DNA from: Ancylobacter gelatini
GTDB lineage: Bacteria; Pseudomonadota; Alphaproteobacteria; Rhizobiales; Xanthobacteraceae
Reading direction: 5' to 3'
DNA length: 64,000 bases
Assembly (NCBI RefSeq): GCF_022601675.1
Contig: NZ_JAKVIL010000005.1
Coordinates: 62,001-126,000, forward strand
Made by a program: the position numbers and the translations under genes. Of this stretch, positions 53,660-64,000 are shown piece by piece; the stretch's first letter is position 1; the number at the start of each line of letters is the position of its first letter. Below the pieces are notes generated by a model, which was not told the DNA's origin, ran no database searches, and saw nothing but the letters and a program-made list of their open reading frames with translations.

Positions 53660-54916
53660 ATGTCGCCTCCCAAGGGCCGTTTGGCCAGAATAACGGTGCC
53701 CGCATTCCTGGCGCTGGCGCTGGCCGCTTGCGACGGGAACGACAATGCGGGTCCCAATGGCCCGGGCGCGCCGGGTCGTGTGCAGGTTGGCGTCGTCGCC
53801 GTGCATCCGCAGTCGGTGGCGGTCACCGCGGAGCTGCCGGGGCGCACCTCGGCCTCGCTGATCGCCGAAGTCCGGCCGCAGGTCGGTGGACTTATCAAGG
53901 AGCGGCTTTTTAAGGAGGGCGGTGAGGTCAAGGCGGGCGACCCGCTCTACCAGATCGAGCCTTCGAGCTATCAGGCCGCCTATGACAGCGCCGTCGCCAG
54001 CCTCCAGAAGGCCGAGGCGGCCGTGCCGAGCGCCGAGGCCAAGGTCGAGCGCTATGCCGGCCTTATCAAGCAGAACGCGGTAAGCAAGCAGGACAATGAC
54101 GACGCGATCGCCTCGCTGGCGCAGGCCAAGGCAGAGGTCGCGGCAGCACGCGCGAGCGTCGATACCGCGCGGATCAACCTCGATTACACCCGGATTACCG
54201 CGCCGATCGGCGGACGGATCGAGAAGTCTGCGCTTACCCCCGGCGCGCTGGTGACGGCAAGCCAGGATACGGCGCTGACCACGATCCGCACGCTCGACCC
54301 GATCAATGTCGACGTGACGCAGTCGAGCACCAATTTGCTCAATCTGCGCGAGGCGGTCCGGGAAGGGCGCATCAAGATCAGCGGCGACGATGTCGCGGTG
54401 CGGCTGAAGCTCGATAACGGCATCATCTATCCGCATGCCGGCACGCTCGAATTCGCCTCCGCCTATGTCGACGAGACCACCGGCACCTATTCCGTGCGCG
54501 CGCAGTTTCCCAATCCGGACCGCCTGCTGCTCCCCGGCATGTATGTGCACGCCGTCGTCGAGGAAGGCGTGGCACCCAACAGCTTCCTGGTTCCCCAGCG
54601 TGGCGTCACCCGCAATTCCAAAGGTGAGGCGGTGGCGCTCGTGGTGAATGCTCAGAACAAGATCGAGCAGCGCGTGCTCACCGTGGCGCGCAGCGTCGGC
54701 AATAGCTGGCTGGTCGAGACCGGCATTGGCGATGGCGACCGCGTGGTGGTCGAAGGCAGCCAGTTCGTGCGCAGCGGACAGGACGTCACCGCCATCGACG
54801 TGGTGGTCGACGACACCACCGGCGAGGTCAAGGAGCGTGGTCAGCAATCCGCGACACCGACGAGCGGCGCCATTGCAACGGGTGGCGCGGGCGCTTCCAC
54901 CAGCACGCCGAACTGA
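53660..54916 (+). CDS. RND efflux periplasmic adaptor (AcrA/MexA-type lipoprotein)
   Basis: This 418-residue adaptor has a lipoprotein signal (FLALALAAC, lipobox Cys near residue 25). The first lipoyl half ([20 protein letters not shown]) and a coiled coil ([20 protein letters not shown]) come next. The second lipoyl half and barrel follow ([34 protein letters not shown]). It links the inner-membrane pump to the outer-membrane channel. The C-terminus ends in a Gly/Ala/Thr-rich tail. It is first of three genes, 8 nt before the pump gene. Confidence 0.94.
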   Translation: MSPPKGRLARITVPAFLALALAACDGNDNAGPNGPGAPGRVQVGVVAVHPQSVAVTAELPGRTSASLIAEVRPQVGGLIKERLFKEGGEVKAGDPLYQIEPSSYQAAYDSAVASLQKAEAAVPSAEAKVERYAGLIKQNAVSKQDNDDAIASLAQAKAEVAAARASVDTARINLDYTRITAPIGGRIEKSALTPGALVTASQDTALTTIRTLDPINVDVTQSSTNLLNLREAVREGRIKISGDDVAVRLKLDNGIIYPHAGTLEFASAYVDETTGTYSVRAQFPNPDRLLLPGMYVHAVVEEGVAPNSFLVPQRGVTRNSKGEAVALVVNAQNKIEQRVLTVARSVGNSWLVETGIGDGDRVVVEGSQFVRSGQDVTAIDVVVDDTTGEVKERGQQSATPTSGAIATGGAGASTSTPN

Positions 54917-54924
54917 GGCCGGTC

Positions 54925-57900
54925 ATGTCGCGTTTCTTTATCGACCGCCCGATCTTCGCCTGGGTGATCTCCATTCTCATCATGCTGGGCGGCCTGTTGG
55001 CGCTGAACAGCCTGCCCATCGCGCAATACCCGCAGATCGCGCCGACCACGGTGACGATCAGCGCCAGCTATCCGGGCGCGGACGCACAGACGGTCGAGAA
55101 CTCGGTGACCAAGATCATCGAGCAGGGCATGACCGGCATCGACCATCTCGACTACATGTCGGCGACGTCGACCTCGACCGGACAGGCCAGTATTTCTCTG
55201 ACCTTCACCGGCTCCGCCGATCCCGACGTCGCCCAGATGCAGGTGCAGAACAAGCTGCAATTGGTGACCTCGCAGCTGCCGACGATCGTGCAGAACTCCG
55301 GCATCGAGGTCGCCAAGGCGTCCGACGGCTTCCTGATGGTGATCAGCTTCGTCTCGTCGGACGGCAAGATGTCCTCGGTCGACCTCGCCGACTATGTGGA
55401 TTCGACGCTCTCCGACACGCTGAAGCGCGTCGAGGGCGTGGGATCGACACAGCTTTTCGGCTCGGGCTACGCGATGCGCATCTGGCTCGATCCCGACAAG
55501 CTGGCCAAGTATCAGCTTATGCCCGGCGACGTTTCCACGGCGCTGGAGAGCCAGAACACGCAGGTGTCCGCCGGCCAGCTTGGCGGCCTGCCGCAGGTTC
55601 GCGGCCAGCAGCTCAACGCCACCGTGACCGCTCGCTCGCGGCTACAGACCGCCGAGCAGTTCCGCAACATCATCCTGAAAAGCCAGACCGACGGCTCGCT
55701 GGTGCGGTTGAACGATGTGGCCACCGTCGAGCTTGACGCGGAAAGCTTCACCACGACCTCGCAGTACAACGGCAAGCCGGCAGCGGGCCTCGCGATCAAT
55801 CTCGCCACCGGCGCCAACGCCATTGACGCGGCGGAGGCGGTGAAGGCGACCATCCAACGCCTTGCCGCGACCTTCCCCGAAGGCGTCGAGGTGGTCTACC
55901 CCTATGACACGACGCCGTTCGTGGTGCTGTCGATCGAGAGCGTGGTGCACACGCTGATCGAGGCGGTGGTGCTGGTGTTCGTGGTGATGTTCGTGTTCCT
56001 GCAGAACATCCGCAGCACCCTTATTCCGACCATTGCCGTGCCGGTCGTACTTCTGGGCACGTTCGGTGTGCTCTCCGTTTTCGACTATTCCATCAATACG
56101 CTGACCATGTTCGCCATGGTGCTGGCGATCGGCTTGCTGGTCGATGACGCCATCGTCGTGGTCGAGAATGTCGAGCGCGTGATGGAGGAGGAAGGCCTCT
56201 CGCCGCGCGAGGCGACGCGCAAGTCGATGGATGAGATCACCGGCGCGCTGATCGGCATTGCGACCGTGTTGTCGGCAGTGTTCGTGCCGATGGCATTCTT
56301 CGGCGGCTCGGTCGGCGTGATCTATCGGCAGTTCTCGGTGACCATCGTCACCGCCATGATCCTGTCGGTGCTGGTGGCGCTGATCCTGACGCCGGCCCTG
56401 TGCGCCACCATTCTGAAACCCGCCAAGCCCGGCGCCAAGCAGCGCGGCATCTTCGGTGCGTTCAACCGCGGCTTTGATCGCACCACGGAAGCCTATCGCC
56501 GGGGTGCCGCCGGCATCATCGCCCGCACGGGCCGCGCGCTGGTCGTCTTCCTCATCATCGCGCTCGGCATGGGCTGGCTGTTCGTTCGCCTGCCGTCTTC
56601 CTTCCTGCCGCAGGAAGATCAGGGCCTCCTGATCACCAGCGTCCAGCTGCCGGTCGGCGCCACGGCGGACCGGACGCAGCAGGTTCTGCAGCAGGTAACC
56701 GACCACTATCTCCAGGAGGAGAAGGAGGCGGTCGAGGGCGTCATGACCGTGTCCGGCTTCGGCTTCGGTGGACAGGGACAGAATGTCGGCATCGCCTTCG
56801 TGCGCATGCGGCCCTTCGATGAGCGCAAGACCGCCAATCTGTCCGCGGACGCCGTGGCAGGGCGCGCCATGGCCGCGTTCTCGACGTATCGCGACGCCAT
56901 GGTGTTCGCCCTCTCCCCGCCCGCGATTCAGGGCATGGGCAACTCCAACGGCTTCAGTTTCTACCTTCAGGACATCAATGGCGCCGGGCATGCAGCCCTG
57001 ATCGCGACCCGCAACGAATTGCTGGCCAAGGCCGCAGGCGATCCCCGCCTCGCCAATACCCGCCCCAACGGGCAGGAGGACGAGCCGCAATTCGTGGTCG
57101 ATATCGATCAGGAGAAGGCCAGCGCGCTCGGCGTCTCTCTCGGCGACATCAACGACACGCTCTCCACCGCCTGGGGCAGCAGCTACGTCAACGATTTCAT
57201 CGATCGCGGGCGGGTGAAGAAGGTCTATCTGCAATCGGCAGCCGCGTTCCGCATGCAACCGGAAGACCTCACCAGATGGCAGGTGCGCAACGCGGATGGC
57301 GCGATGGTGCCGTTCTCCTCCTTCGCCTCATCGCGCTGGACGTTCGGCTCGCCACGGCTGGAGCGCTTCAACGGCGTCTCGGCGGTGGAGATCCAAGGAC
57401 AGGCCGCACCCGGCGTCAGCTCCGGGGACGCGATGACGGCGATCGACGAGATTTCCGCAACACTTCCCAGTGGATACGGCCATGTATGGACCGGGCTTTC
57501 CAATCAGGAGCGGCTGTCCGGCAACCAGGCGAGCGCGCTCTACGCCATCTCGTTGCTGGTCGTGTTCCTGTGCCTTGCCGCACTCTATGAGAGCTGGTCG
57601 ATCCCGTTCGCGGTGCTGCTGTCGGTTCCGATCGGCATCTTCGGCGCGCTGGTCGGCGCTCACCTGTTCGGCCAGACCAACGACGTCTATTTCAAGGTTG
57701 GCCTGCTCACCACGATCGGCCTTGCCGCCAAGAACGCGATCCTGATCGTCGAATTCGCTATTGAGCGGCAGGCACATGGCCTCGGCCTCGTCGATGCGAC
57801 ACTGGACGCGGCCCGCCAACGCCTGCGGCCGATCCTGATGACGTCCTTCGCCTTCATTCTCGGCGTGACGCCGCTCGCCATCGCCAGCGGTGCCGGCTCG

Positions 57901-58077
57901 GGCGCGCAGAACGCCATCGGCATCGGCGTGATGGGCGGCATGATCGCGGCCACCGTGCTCGGCGTGTTCTTCATCCCGCTGCTCTTCGTAACGGTGCGGC
58001 GGCTGTTCGGAAGGAATGCGGCGTCGCGCGGCGTTTCAGAAGCCGCCCTTCAGGTGGAGGACGCCGATGCCCGCTGA
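54925..58077 (+). CDS. RND multidrug efflux transporter (AcrB/MexB type, HAE1)
   Basis: This 1050-residue inner-membrane proton antiporter opens with the family start [17 protein letters not shown]. It has the TM4 proton-relay motif [20 protein letters not shown] (two Asp), the large periplasmic loops with [20 protein letters not shown] porter sequences, and the second half motif [14 protein letters not shown] with the conserved Lys. Full length and intact. Drugs exported cannot be inferred from sequence alone. It overlaps the outer-membrane gene start at 58067. Confidence 0.96.
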   Translation: MSRFFIDRPIFAWVISILIMLGGLLALNSLPIAQYPQIAPTTVTISASYPGADAQTVENSVTKIIEQGMTGIDHLDYMSATSTSTGQASISLTFTGSADPDVAQMQVQNKLQLVTSQLPTIVQNSGIEVAKASDGFLMVISFVSSDGKMSSVDLADYVDSTLSDTLKRVEGVGSTQLFGSGYAMRIWLDPDKLAKYQLMPGDVSTALESQNTQVSAGQLGGLPQVRGQQLNATVTARSRLQTAEQFRNIILKSQTDGSLVRLNDVATVELDAESFTTTSQYNGKPAAGLAINLATGANAIDAAEAVKATIQRLAATFPEGVEVVYPYDTTPFVVLSIESVVHTLIEAVVLVFVVMFVFLQNIRSTLIPTIAVPVVLLGTFGVLSVFDYSINTLTMFAMVLAIGLLVDDAIVVVENVERVMEEEGLSPREATRKSMDEITGALIGIATVLSAVFVPMAFFGGSVGVIYRQFSVTIVTAMILSVLVALILTPALCATILKPAKPGAKQRGIFGAFNRGFDRTTEAYRRGAAGIIARTGRALVVFLIIALGMGWLFVRLPSSFLPQEDQGLLITSVQLPVGATADRTQQVLQQVTDHYLQEEKEAVEGVMTVSGFGFGGQGQNVGIAFVRMRPFDERKTANLSADAVAGRAMAAFSTYRDAMVFALSPPAIQGMGNSNGFSFYLQDINGAGHAALIATRNELLAKAAGDPRLANTRPNGQEDEPQFVVDIDQEKASALGVSLGDINDTLSTAWGSSYVNDFIDRGRVKKVYLQSAAAFRMQPEDLTRWQVRNADGAMVPFSSFASSRWTFGSPRLERFNGVSAVEIQGQAAPGVSSGDAMTAIDEISATLPSGYGHVWTGLSNQERLSGNQASALYAISLLVVFLCLAALYESWSIPFAVLLSVPIGIFGALVGAHLFGQTNDVYFKVGLLTTIGLAAKNAILIVEFAIERQAHGLGLVDATLDAARQRLRPILMTSFAFILGVTPLAIASGAGSGAQNAIGIGVMGGMIAATVLGVFFIPLLFVTVRRLFGRNAASRGVSEAALQVEDADAR

Positions 58078-59650
58078 CCGCTTCTTCGGATGTGCCCGGC
58101 ATCCTGCCGCTACCGGTGATCTCATGCCTCGCTCCAAGCCATGGCTGCTTTCGCGGGCCTGCGTGGTCTTGCTTGCCGGCCTTCTCGGCGGCTGTGCGGT
58201 CGGCCCCGATTACACGGCACCCACCCTGCAGCTTCCCACCGCCTGGGGCAGCGGCAAAACGGCCGGCATGACGGCCGGCGATGCCACCAGCCTGCCGCCG
58301 GACCTTGCCCATTGGTGGGAGCAGCTCAACGACAAGACGCTAAACCGCCTTGTCGAACAGGCTGTGGCCGGCAATCTCGATGTCGCGACGGCCAAAGCGC
58401 GGGTGCGGGAGGCGCGGGCTACCCGCCGACAGGCGATCGCCGCGCTCGCCCCGACGCTGACCGGCTCAGGCAGCTACAGCCGAGCCGACAATGGCAGCAA
58501 CGTCTCGGCGCAGTCCGGTGATGTCACCGTCTCCGGCCCGTTCGACTCCTTCGGCGCCGGGCTCAATGCGAGCTGGGAACTCGACCTGTTCGGCGAAAAC
58601 CGCCGCGGGGCCGAGGCGGCGGAATATGGGCTCGACGCCTCCGACGAGAACCTCCGCAACACGCTGCTGGTGCTGGTCGGCGACGTGACCACCAGCTATG
58701 TCGAAGCGCGCGGCTATCAGGCTCGCATCGCGCTGGCGCGCCGCACGGCGGCCTCGCAGCGCGAGACGGCGGCGCTGACACGCAACAAGCTGGAGGCGGG
58801 ATCGGCCTCCGCCGTCGACGTGGCCAATGCCGAAGGGCAGGCGGCGAGCACGGAAGCCGATATCCCCCAGCTTGAATCCGCCTATCAGCAATCGATACAT
58901 CAGATCGCCGTGCTGCTCGGGCAGCCGCCTTCATCGCTGAACGAAACCATGAAGCCGAGCGCGCCGATCCCCGCGCCGCGCCGTGCCGTGCCGCAGGGCG
59001 TGCCGGCCGATGTCCTGCTCTCGCGCCCCGATGTGCGGCTCGCCGAACGCCAACTCGCGCAGTACACCGCGAAGATCGGCCAGGCCGAAGCCGCGCGCTA
59101 TCCCGATGTCAGCCTTGCCGGCGAGGTGTCGACCTCGGCAACCAAGGTGGGCGACCTCGGCAAGAACTCGTCCATCAGCTGGAGTTTCGGCCCGAGCGTG
59201 AGCGTGCCGATCTTCAATGCCGGACAGTTGCAAGCCGCCGTCGCGTACGCCCAGGCCGAGCGGGACGAATATTTCATCGCCTATCGCGCTGCCGTGCTGA
59301 CGGCGCTGCAGGATGTCGAGAATGCCAGCGTGGCGCTGAGGCAGGAGCAGCGGCGCAACCGCAGCCTCGACGCGTCCGCGCGTTCCTACCGGCAGGCGAC
59401 GTCGCTGGCGCGCACGCTGTATCAAAGCGGCAGCAGCAGCTTCCTCGACGTGCTCGACGCGGAACGTTCGCTCTATTCGGCAGAAGACGCCCAACTACAG
59501 AGCCGCGTGGCGATTGCCACTTACTACATCTCCCTGAACAAGGCGCTGGGCGGCGGATGGTCGGGCGTTGTCGATACGCGAACACCGGAGGTCACGGATC
59601 AGATGGCGCCCCGCTTTGTGCATGCCGTAAAGACGGCCTCATCCCACTGA
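58067..59650 (+). CDS. RND outer-membrane channel lipoprotein (OprM/NodT type)
   Basis: This 527-residue outer-membrane efflux protein has two repeated OEP domains: [20 protein letters not shown] (first) and [20 protein letters not shown] (second), and a lipoprotein signal ([11 protein letters not shown], then AVGPDY). The ATG at 58067 follows GGAGG and lies within the pump gene end, giving coupling. An ATG at 58124 directly before the signal peptide is an alternative. It completes the tripartite system. Confidence 0.93.
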   Translation: MPADRFFGCARHPAATGDLMPRSKPWLLSRACVVLLAGLLGGCAVGPDYTAPTLQLPTAWGSGKTAGMTAGDATSLPPDLAHWWEQLNDKTLNRLVEQAVAGNLDVATAKARVREARATRRQAIAALAPTLTGSGSYSRADNGSNVSAQSGDVTVSGPFDSFGAGLNASWELDLFGENRRGAEAAEYGLDASDENLRNTLLVLVGDVTTSYVEARGYQARIALARRTAASQRETAALTRNKLEAGSASAVDVANAEGQAASTEADIPQLESAYQQSIHQIAVLLGQPPSSLNETMKPSAPIPAPRRAVPQGVPADVLLSRPDVRLAERQLAQYTAKIGQAEAARYPDVSLAGEVSTSATKVGDLGKNSSISWSFGPSVSVPIFNAGQLQAAVAYAQAERDEYFIAYRAAVLTALQDVENASVALRQEQRRNRSLDASARSYRQATSLARTLYQSGSSSFLDVLDAERSLYSAEDAQLQSRVAIATYYISLNKALGGGWSGVVDTRTPEVTDQMAPRFVHAVKTASSH

Positions 59651-59749
59651 TCGACCTTGCCTGCCAAAACGTGGTGCGGATCGTCGCGTTCGCACGCGAG
59701 CCACGGGCCGGGGTGTACGCGGACCATAACGCTCCCGCACATCCCGCCA

Positions 59750-59828
59750 CGGCGACCCCGCCCGGCTTGTTCGGCAAAAGCCGGGCAATGATCGCCCATT
59801 CCCCGTCGGCCCGTTCGTACCGGCGCAT
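59750..59828 (-). pseudogene. Possible N-terminal fragment of an IS5-type transposase
   Basis: The minus strand reads MRRYERADGEWAIIARLLPN followed by KPGGVA. This resembles the start of IS5-family transposases (MRRY..T..EW..I.PLLP.K..G). Homology fades after ~26 codons, and the rest of the 59651-59880 gap has no gene. Low confidence because the match is short. Confidence 0.4.
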
Positions 59829-59880
59829 CGCTTTCTCCCCTATCGGGAAAGGGTGAATCACGCCCCAGCCGGCCAGCCAA

Positions 59881-61122
59881 TTATTGGGATGACTGCCTGG
59901 CGGAATGACGATGCACCATCGCAACCGCGATGGCGGCGAGCATCATTGCGCCAGCCAGCAGGAAGGTCAGCCGCATCCCCGAAGCGATGGCCGACGTGCT
60001 GGCGCGCGCGAACTCCTCCGTCCCCACGCCGAAAGCGAAGACGGCCCCCATGGCGGATGCGCCGGCAATCAGGCCGATATTGCGCGACAGGCCAAGCAAT
60101 CCGGAGATCGTGCCGCGCCGGTCCTCGGAGATATCGGCGAGCGCGGCGGTGTTGTTCGCGGCCTGGAACAGCTGATAGCCGGGCGTCAGCACGATGATGG
60201 AGAGCACATAGCCCGCAACGCCGATCCCGTTCGGCAGAAACGCCAGCAGGAAAGCGCCCGTTGCCAGCAGGCCAAGGCCGATGGCGAGCATGCGGCCACT
60301 GCCCCAGGCATCGACCAGCCGCCCGGACGGAACGCCGCTGAAAATGGAGATCACGGGGCCGACCGCCATGATGAAGCCGACCTGCGGCGCCGTCAGACCA
60401 AGCCCGATGCCGAGATAGAAGGGACCCACCACCAGCGTCGTCATCATGACGGCGGCGACCACGCCATTGACCAGGAGATTGGGCGCAAGGCTCCGGCTCA
60501 TGACCGACCACAGGCTGACGGACGGCGCCTTTTCCTTGCCGGGATCGGCCGGAAGCATTGTGATTGCCAGTATCAGCGCCAGAATCACCAGCGGTACCTG
60601 TACCCAGAAGATGCCGCGCCATCCTGTCACGGGGATCAGCAGCCCACCCAGCGAGGGGCCAAGCGCCGTGCCGAGCGCCGAGACCGTACCGAGCAGGCCC
60701 ATGGCTCGCCCGACGCGCGCCTCGTTCGCGGTCTGGCGCATCAGCGCCATGGCGAGTGTCATCAGGAATGCCGCCCCGATGCCCTGAAGCGCCCGCGCCC
60801 CGATCAGCAGCGGCAGGTTCGGCGCGACGGCGCACAGCAGCGAGGCGACGGCGAACACGGCGAGGCCGGCCACCAGCATGGGCTTCAGCCCGCGACGGTC
60901 GCCGAGCCGGCCCGCGATCACTACGCAGACCGTCAGCGCCGCCAGATAGGCGACGACCACCGCCTGCACCTGTGCGAAGGGCGCTGAGAAGGCCTCGGCC
61001 AGCGCCGGCAACGCGATATTGGCAATGCTCGTGCCGAGTGCGGCCAACAGCATCGCGAGCGCCAGCGTGACCGCTATCCCCGCTTGCGCCTTCTCCATTA
61101 CGCCTGACCGTGCCTGTCCCAT
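59881..61122 (-). CDS. MFS drug-type transporter (DHA2-like)
   Basis: This 413-residue protein has about 12 helices with the MFS loop motif GRLGDRRGLKPMLVAGL between TM2 and TM3, and motif C-like sequences (GLLGTVSALGTALGPSLGG) in TM5, which mark drug/H+ antiporters. The ATG at 61122 follows GAGGAGG. It is divergent from a MerR regulator with a shared MerR-type operator, so it is probably induced by a ligand of that regulator. Confidence 0.9.
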   Translation of the reverse strand: MGQARSGVMEKAQAGIAVTLALAMLLAALGTSIANIALPALAEAFSAPFAQVQAVVVAYLAALTVCVVIAGRLGDRRGLKPMLVAGLAVFAVASLLCAVAPNLPLLIGARALQGIGAAFLMTLAMALMRQTANEARVGRAMGLLGTVSALGTALGPSLGGLLIPVTGWRGIFWVQVPLVILALILAITMLPADPGKEKAPSVSLWSVMSRSLAPNLLVNGVVAAVMMTTLVVGPFYLGIGLGLTAPQVGFIMAVGPVISIFSGVPSGRLVDAWGSGRMLAIGLGLLATGAFLLAFLPNGIGVAGYVLSIIVLTPGYQLFQAANNTAALADISEDRRGTISGLLGLSRNIGLIAGASAMGAVFAFGVGTEEFARASTSAIASGMRLTFLLAGAMMLAAIAVAMVHRHSARQSSQ

Positions 61123-61166
61123 TGCGTCCTCCTCTTGCTTCGAGAGCCATGAGCGAGCAGGCTGCC

Positions 61167-61186
61167 ACTTCAAGCCGACTTGAGGT
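61167..61186. promoter_or_regulatory. MerR-type operator between MFS and MerR genes
   Basis: ACTTCAAG-CCGA-CTTGAGGT is a 20-bp near-perfect palindrome (one mismatch) resembling SoxR-type sites (CCTCAAG...CTTGAGG). It lies in the 69-nt divergent spacer and overlaps the ribosome site of merR (TGAGGT). Confidence 0.7.
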
Positions 61187-61191
61187 CAAGC

Positions 61192-61638
61192 ATGAAGTTT
61201 CTGGACATTGGCGAGGTTGCGGAGAAGAGCGGGAACAAGCCCTCGGCGCTGCGCTACTACGAGGAAGCCGGGCTGATTTCCTCGGTCTCCCGGCATGGAT
61301 TGCGCCGACAGTTTGCCCCCGAGGTGCTGTTGCAGCTCAAGCTGATCGCAATGGGCAAATCGGCCGGCTTTTCGCTCGACGAGATCGCGGGGATGTTCGG
61401 CAGGAACGGTATGCCGGATCTGCCGCGCGCGGCCCTACACGCGAAGGCGGAAGAAATTGACCGACGAATCCGCGAGCTGACGGCGCTGCGCGACACCCTC
61501 CGCCATGTCGCCGACTGCCCGGCACCCTCTCACATGGAGTGCCCGACGTTTCGCCGACTGGTGGACATGGCGGGCAAACGCAGCGGCAAGCGCGCGAAGA
61601 TGGCAAAGCCGAAAACGGGCGCGTCACGCGACTATTGA
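61192..61638 (+). CDS. MerR family transcriptional regulator
   Basis: This 148-residue protein has the MerR HTH (FLDIGEVAEKSGNKPSALRY, then YEEAGLISSVSRHGLRR), a dimerisation helix (EIDRRIRELTALRDTLRHVA) and Cys in DCPAPSHMECPTF. SoxR's four-Cys [2Fe-2S] motif is not present, so it is not SoxR itself. The ATG at 61192 with GAGGT upstream gives the family start. It likely activates the divergent MFS gene. Confidence 0.9.
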   Translation: MKFLDIGEVAEKSGNKPSALRYYEEAGLISSVSRHGLRRQFAPEVLLQLKLIAMGKSAGFSLDEIAGMFGRNGMPDLPRAALHAKAEEIDRRIRELTALRDTLRHVADCPAPSHMECPTFRRLVDMAGKRSGKRAKMAKPKTGASRDY

Positions 61639-61640
61639 CG

Positions 61641-61670
61641 ATCCAATCATCATACGTATGATGATTGGAT
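61641..61670. promoter_or_regulatory. 30-bp perfect palindrome at the GntR start (autoregulatory operator)
   Basis: The half-site ATCCAATCATCATAC (61641-61655) is followed without spacer by its exact reverse complement (61656-61670). The last two bases are the first two bases of the GntR ATG (61669-61671). No Shine-Dalgarno lies between, so the mRNA may be leaderless or initiate within the site. It is the likely site for the GntR protein itself. Confidence 0.8.
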
Positions 61671-62490
61671 GACCCTGTACCATGACACTCTCGACCGATT
61701 GGGGAAGGACATCTGCGCGGGCCGCTATCGCCCGGGGCAGGTGATTCCGGCCGAGCCGGTGCTGTGTGCGCAACTCGGCGTCAGCCGGATCGTGCTGCGA
61801 GAGGCGATCAAGGGGCTGGTGTCGAAAGGCATGCTGGAGGCGCGCCGTCGCACCGGCACGGTGGTGCTGGAACAGAGCCGGTGGAGCCTGCTCGATCAGG
61901 AAGTGATGATCTGGCGCGCCGATGCCAATGGCGTCGATCTCGCGCTCGGCTCCGACATCATGGAACTGCGGCGCATCATCGAGCCGGCCGCCGCCCGCCT
62001 CGCCGCCGAGCGGGCCAGCCCGGCCGAACTCAAGACGCTGCGCGCGGCCTATGAGGCCATGGCGGCCGCCGTCGACGGGCAGGGCGACTATGTCGCCGCC
62101 GACCTCGAATTCCACAGCACCATCATCCGCGCCTGCGCCAATCCGTTCGTCACCCAGTTGCAGAGCGTGATGTCGACGGTGCTTCGCATCTGCTTCGAAC
62201 GGGTCGCCGCCGTTCCCGGAGGGCGCGCGCATTCGCTGCCGCTGCACCGCCGGGTGTGTGAGGCGATCGAGAGCCGTCGGCCGTCCGATGCCGGCGACGC
62301 CATCATCGAACTGCTTGACGATGCCGAGCGCGACATGCGCCATCTGTTGAGCCTGAATGCCAATGCATTCCGCACGCCGGCCCAGAGCGCCAGCGTCGCG
62401 GAAGTTCAAAAGCGAGCCAAGCAAGAGCTCGCCCCACGCAACAGCCAAGAGGCTGCGGAGGAACGCCATGACCGGACCGTCCTGACCTGA
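61669..62490 (+). CDS. GntR family (FadR subfamily) regulator of sugar-acid catabolism
   Basis: This 273-residue protein has the HTH QLGVSRIVLREAIKGLVSKG after RYRPGQVIPAE, and an FCD domain with metal-site pattern (MELRRIIEPAAARLAAERAS, DLEFHSTIIRACANPF, LPLHRRVCEAIESR). It precedes an enolase-superfamily dehydratase and an SDR in the same direction, typical of hexonate or galactonate operons. The start ATG overlaps its own palindromic operator. Confidence 0.9.
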   Translation: MTLYHDTLDRLGKDICAGRYRPGQVIPAEPVLCAQLGVSRIVLREAIKGLVSKGMLEARRRTGTVVLEQSRWSLLDQEVMIWRADANGVDLALGSDIMELRRIIEPAAARLAAERASPAELKTLRAAYEAMAAAVDGQGDYVAADLEFHSTIIRACANPFVTQLQSVMSTVLRICFERVAAVPGGRAHSLPLHRRVCEAIESRRPSDAGDAIIELLDDAERDMRHLLSLNANAFRTPAQSASVAEVQKRAKQELAPRNSQEAAEERHDRTVLT

Positions 62491-62647
62491 CGCTGCGCCT
62501 GTCCGCAGCCTGATCGTCTGCCATCTTCCGGCCGCCCCGCGCGGGCCGGGATAGCGGACCTGTGCCTTACATCGTCGGTTTCTCTGCCAGTTCGTCCTGC
62601 CGGACGGGCCACGGCGGAGTGTGTCCTCAAAGCTCCGTGCAAGCGCC

Positions 62648-63847
62648 ATGAAAATCACAGCCATCGAGACTATCCGCCTCGCCGAATTCGCCAATCTGCT
62701 CTGGGTACACGTCCACACCGACGAGGGCGTGATCGGCCTCGGCGAGACCTTCTATGGCGCCGGCGCGGTCGAGGCGCACATTCACGACACGCTCGCCGGC
62801 CGGCTGCTGGGCCGCGACCCGCTGCGCATCGAGGCGCTCAACCGGGAGATGGTCAACCTGCCGCTGGCGCAGGCCTCGACCGGCGTCGAGTACCGCGCGG
62901 CCTCGGCCATCGATTTCGCGCTGTGGGACATTTTCGGCAAGGTCTGCAACCAGCCGGTCCACCAGATGCTGGGCGGCCTCGCCCATGACAAGCTGCGCCT
63001 CTACAACACCTGTGCCGGCTACAAATATGTCCGCTCGATGAGCATCAAGCCGGTGTCCACCTGGGGCCTCGGCGAGGCCGAGGGGCCGTATGAGGATCTC
63101 GACGGCTTCATGAACCGGGCCGACGAAGTGGCGGAGAGCCTGCTCGACGAGGGCATCACCGCCATGAAGATCTGGCCGTTCGATCCCGCCGCCATCGAGA
63201 CCGGCGGCAATTACATCACCGCCGAGCAGATGAAGACGGCGATCCAGCCCTTCGAGAGGATCCGCAAGGCTGTCGGCGACAAGATGGAGATCATGGTCGA
63301 GTTCCACTCCCTGTGGAACCTGCCGACCGCCAAGCAGATCGCCCGCGCGCTCGAACCCTATGCGCCCACCTGGTATGAAGATCCCATCCGCATGAATTCG
63401 CCGCAGGCCCTTGCCGAATATGCGCGCTCGACGGATGTGTGGGTCTGCGCCAGCGAGACGCTGGGTTCGCGCTTTGCCTATCAGGATTTCCTGAACGTCG
63501 ACGCGGTCGGCGTGGTGATGGTGGATCTGTGCTGGACCGGCGGCCTGACCGAAGGCCGCAAGATCGCCGCCCAGGCCGACACCTATCACCGGCCGTTCGC
63601 GCCGCATGACTGCACCGGCCCGGTGGCCTTCGCGGCAGCGATCCACTGCTCCTTCAGCCAGCCCAACACGCTGATCCAGGAGTCGGTCCGCGCCTTTTAT
63701 CGCGGCTGGTACACCGAGCTGGTGACCGAGCTGCCGCGCATCGAGAACGGCTATGCCTACCCGATGGAAGGTCCCGGCCTCGGCCTTGAGCTGAAGCCCG
63801 ACGTGTTCACGCGCCCCGACATCAGCACCCGCCGCAGCGCTCTCTAG
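62648..63847 (+). CDS. Mandelate racemase/enolase superfamily sugar-acid dehydratase
   Basis: This 399-residue enzyme has the capping domain (MKITAIETIRL onward) and a barrel with metal ligands on successive strands: VEFHS, WYEDPIR and ASETLG (Glu/Glu/Glu), and the general acid/base His in APHDCTGPV. The usual KxK base strand reads AMKIWPFDP, i.e. a KxW variant seen in RspA-like and gluconate/galactonate dehydratases. It probably dehydrates an aldonic acid; the exact sugar is not readable. A ~157-nt spacer separates it from the GntR gene. Confidence 0.9.
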   Translation: MKITAIETIRLAEFANLLWVHVHTDEGVIGLGETFYGAGAVEAHIHDTLAGRLLGRDPLRIEALNREMVNLPLAQASTGVEYRAASAIDFALWDIFGKVCNQPVHQMLGGLAHDKLRLYNTCAGYKYVRSMSIKPVSTWGLGEAEGPYEDLDGFMNRADEVAESLLDEGITAMKIWPFDPAAIETGGNYITAEQMKTAIQPFERIRKAVGDKMEIMVEFHSLWNLPTAKQIARALEPYAPTWYEDPIRMNSPQALAEYARSTDVWVCASETLGSRFAYQDFLNVDAVGVVMVDLCWTGGLTEGRKIAAQADTYHRPFAPHDCTGPVAFAAAIHCSFSQPNTLIQESVRAFYRGWYTELVTELPRIENGYAYPMEGPGLGLELKPDVFTRPDISTRRSAL

Positions 63848-63861
63848 AAAGCGATATCTCC

Positions 63862-64000
63862 ATGTCCACACAGCTCTTTTCCCTCGAAGGCCGCACGGCT
63901 CTCATCACCGGTTCGGCGCGCGGCCTCGGCTATGGCATCGCGCGCGGGCTCGCCCAGGCCGGAGCGCGGGTGGTGCTGAACGGCACCCGGCCCGACACCA
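63862..64000 (+). CDS. SDR family oxidoreductase, 5' part only (gluconate 5-dehydrogenase-like)
   Basis: The frame from ATG 63862 gives an N-terminal Rossmann start (LFSLEGRTALITGSARGLGY) with the TGxxxGxG motif, then runs off the window. Start and context after a sugar-acid dehydratase fit gluconate 5-dehydrogenase-like SDRs (IdnO type). Only 46 residues are seen, so the function is tentative. Confidence 0.75.
   Translation, partial: MSTQLFSLEGRTALITGSARGLGYGIARGLAQAGARVVLNGTRPDT

Noticed and set aside
61192-61638. MerR regulator as SoxR, given the SoxR-like operator
   Set aside because: The four-Cys iron-sulfur motif of SoxR is missing.

Overview
The window is a 64 kb piece of a high-GC chromosome, most likely from an alphaproteobacterium of the Hyphomicrobiales. 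Gene style suggests Xanthobacteraceae-like relatives such as Ancylobacter or Starkeya. This is inferred from gene content and base composition only, because there is no rRNA here to test it.

Left part (1-11.9 kb): an almost self-contained selenocysteine module. It holds selD (cut by the window edge), a TlpA-like thioredoxin plus a Tat-exported transglutaminase-like protein, formate dehydrogenase-N fdnGHI with an in-frame UGA and a SECIS hairpin, fdhE, selA, selB, and the selenocysteine tRNA selC. selC lies wholly inside the 3' end of the selB reading frame. It is also antisense to the tail of the convergent endonuclease-like gene, whose stop codon is the complement of the tRNA anticodon.

11.8-25.7 kb: an envelope and stress block. 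It has an endonuclease/exonuclease/phosphatase protein coupled to a phospholipase D-VTT fusion, three short Pro/Asp-rich proteins around a stress-type SDR, a solute-binding protein in an operon with a Cache-PAS-GGDEF-EAL protein, and a yhiI-rbbA-yhhJ-type ABC export operon.

26-32.9 kb: a tctCBA tripartite tricarboxylate-type transporter with an intercistronic hairpin and terminator, its GntR regulator behind a short coupled leader ORF, a TerB-like protein, a small membrane protein, tRNA-Ser(CGA), and a decayed tRNA-associated integrase that marks an old integration site.

33-50.7 kb: accessory metabolism. It begins with SDR, MDR and SDR genes and a divergent TetR. Next is the most interesting locus, a seven-gene operon (36.6-43.1 kb) with a complete OpuC-type quaternary-ammonium ABC transporter, an ornithine cyclodeaminase-like protein, a PhnD-like protein without a signal peptide, and a histidine-ammonia-lyase homologue that lacks the Ala-Ser-Gly MIO triad. 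That combination fits uptake and trimethylamine-eliminating breakdown of ergothioneine or a similar betaine. A LysR-type regulator with two tandem DNA-binding domains is divergent to it. An IS66 remnant, a P450, a response regulator, a GMC oxidoreductase and a HTH-receiver-like-GAF protein follow.

50.7-64 kb: a hydrolase with a decayed hydrolase fragment beside it, an Lrp regulator, a complete RND tripartite efflux system with a divergent TetR and a clear promoter/operator, an MFS exporter with a divergent MerR, and the start of a sugar-acid catabolic locus (FadR-type GntR with a 30-bp palindromic operator, an enolase-superfamily dehydratase, and an SDR cut by the window edge).
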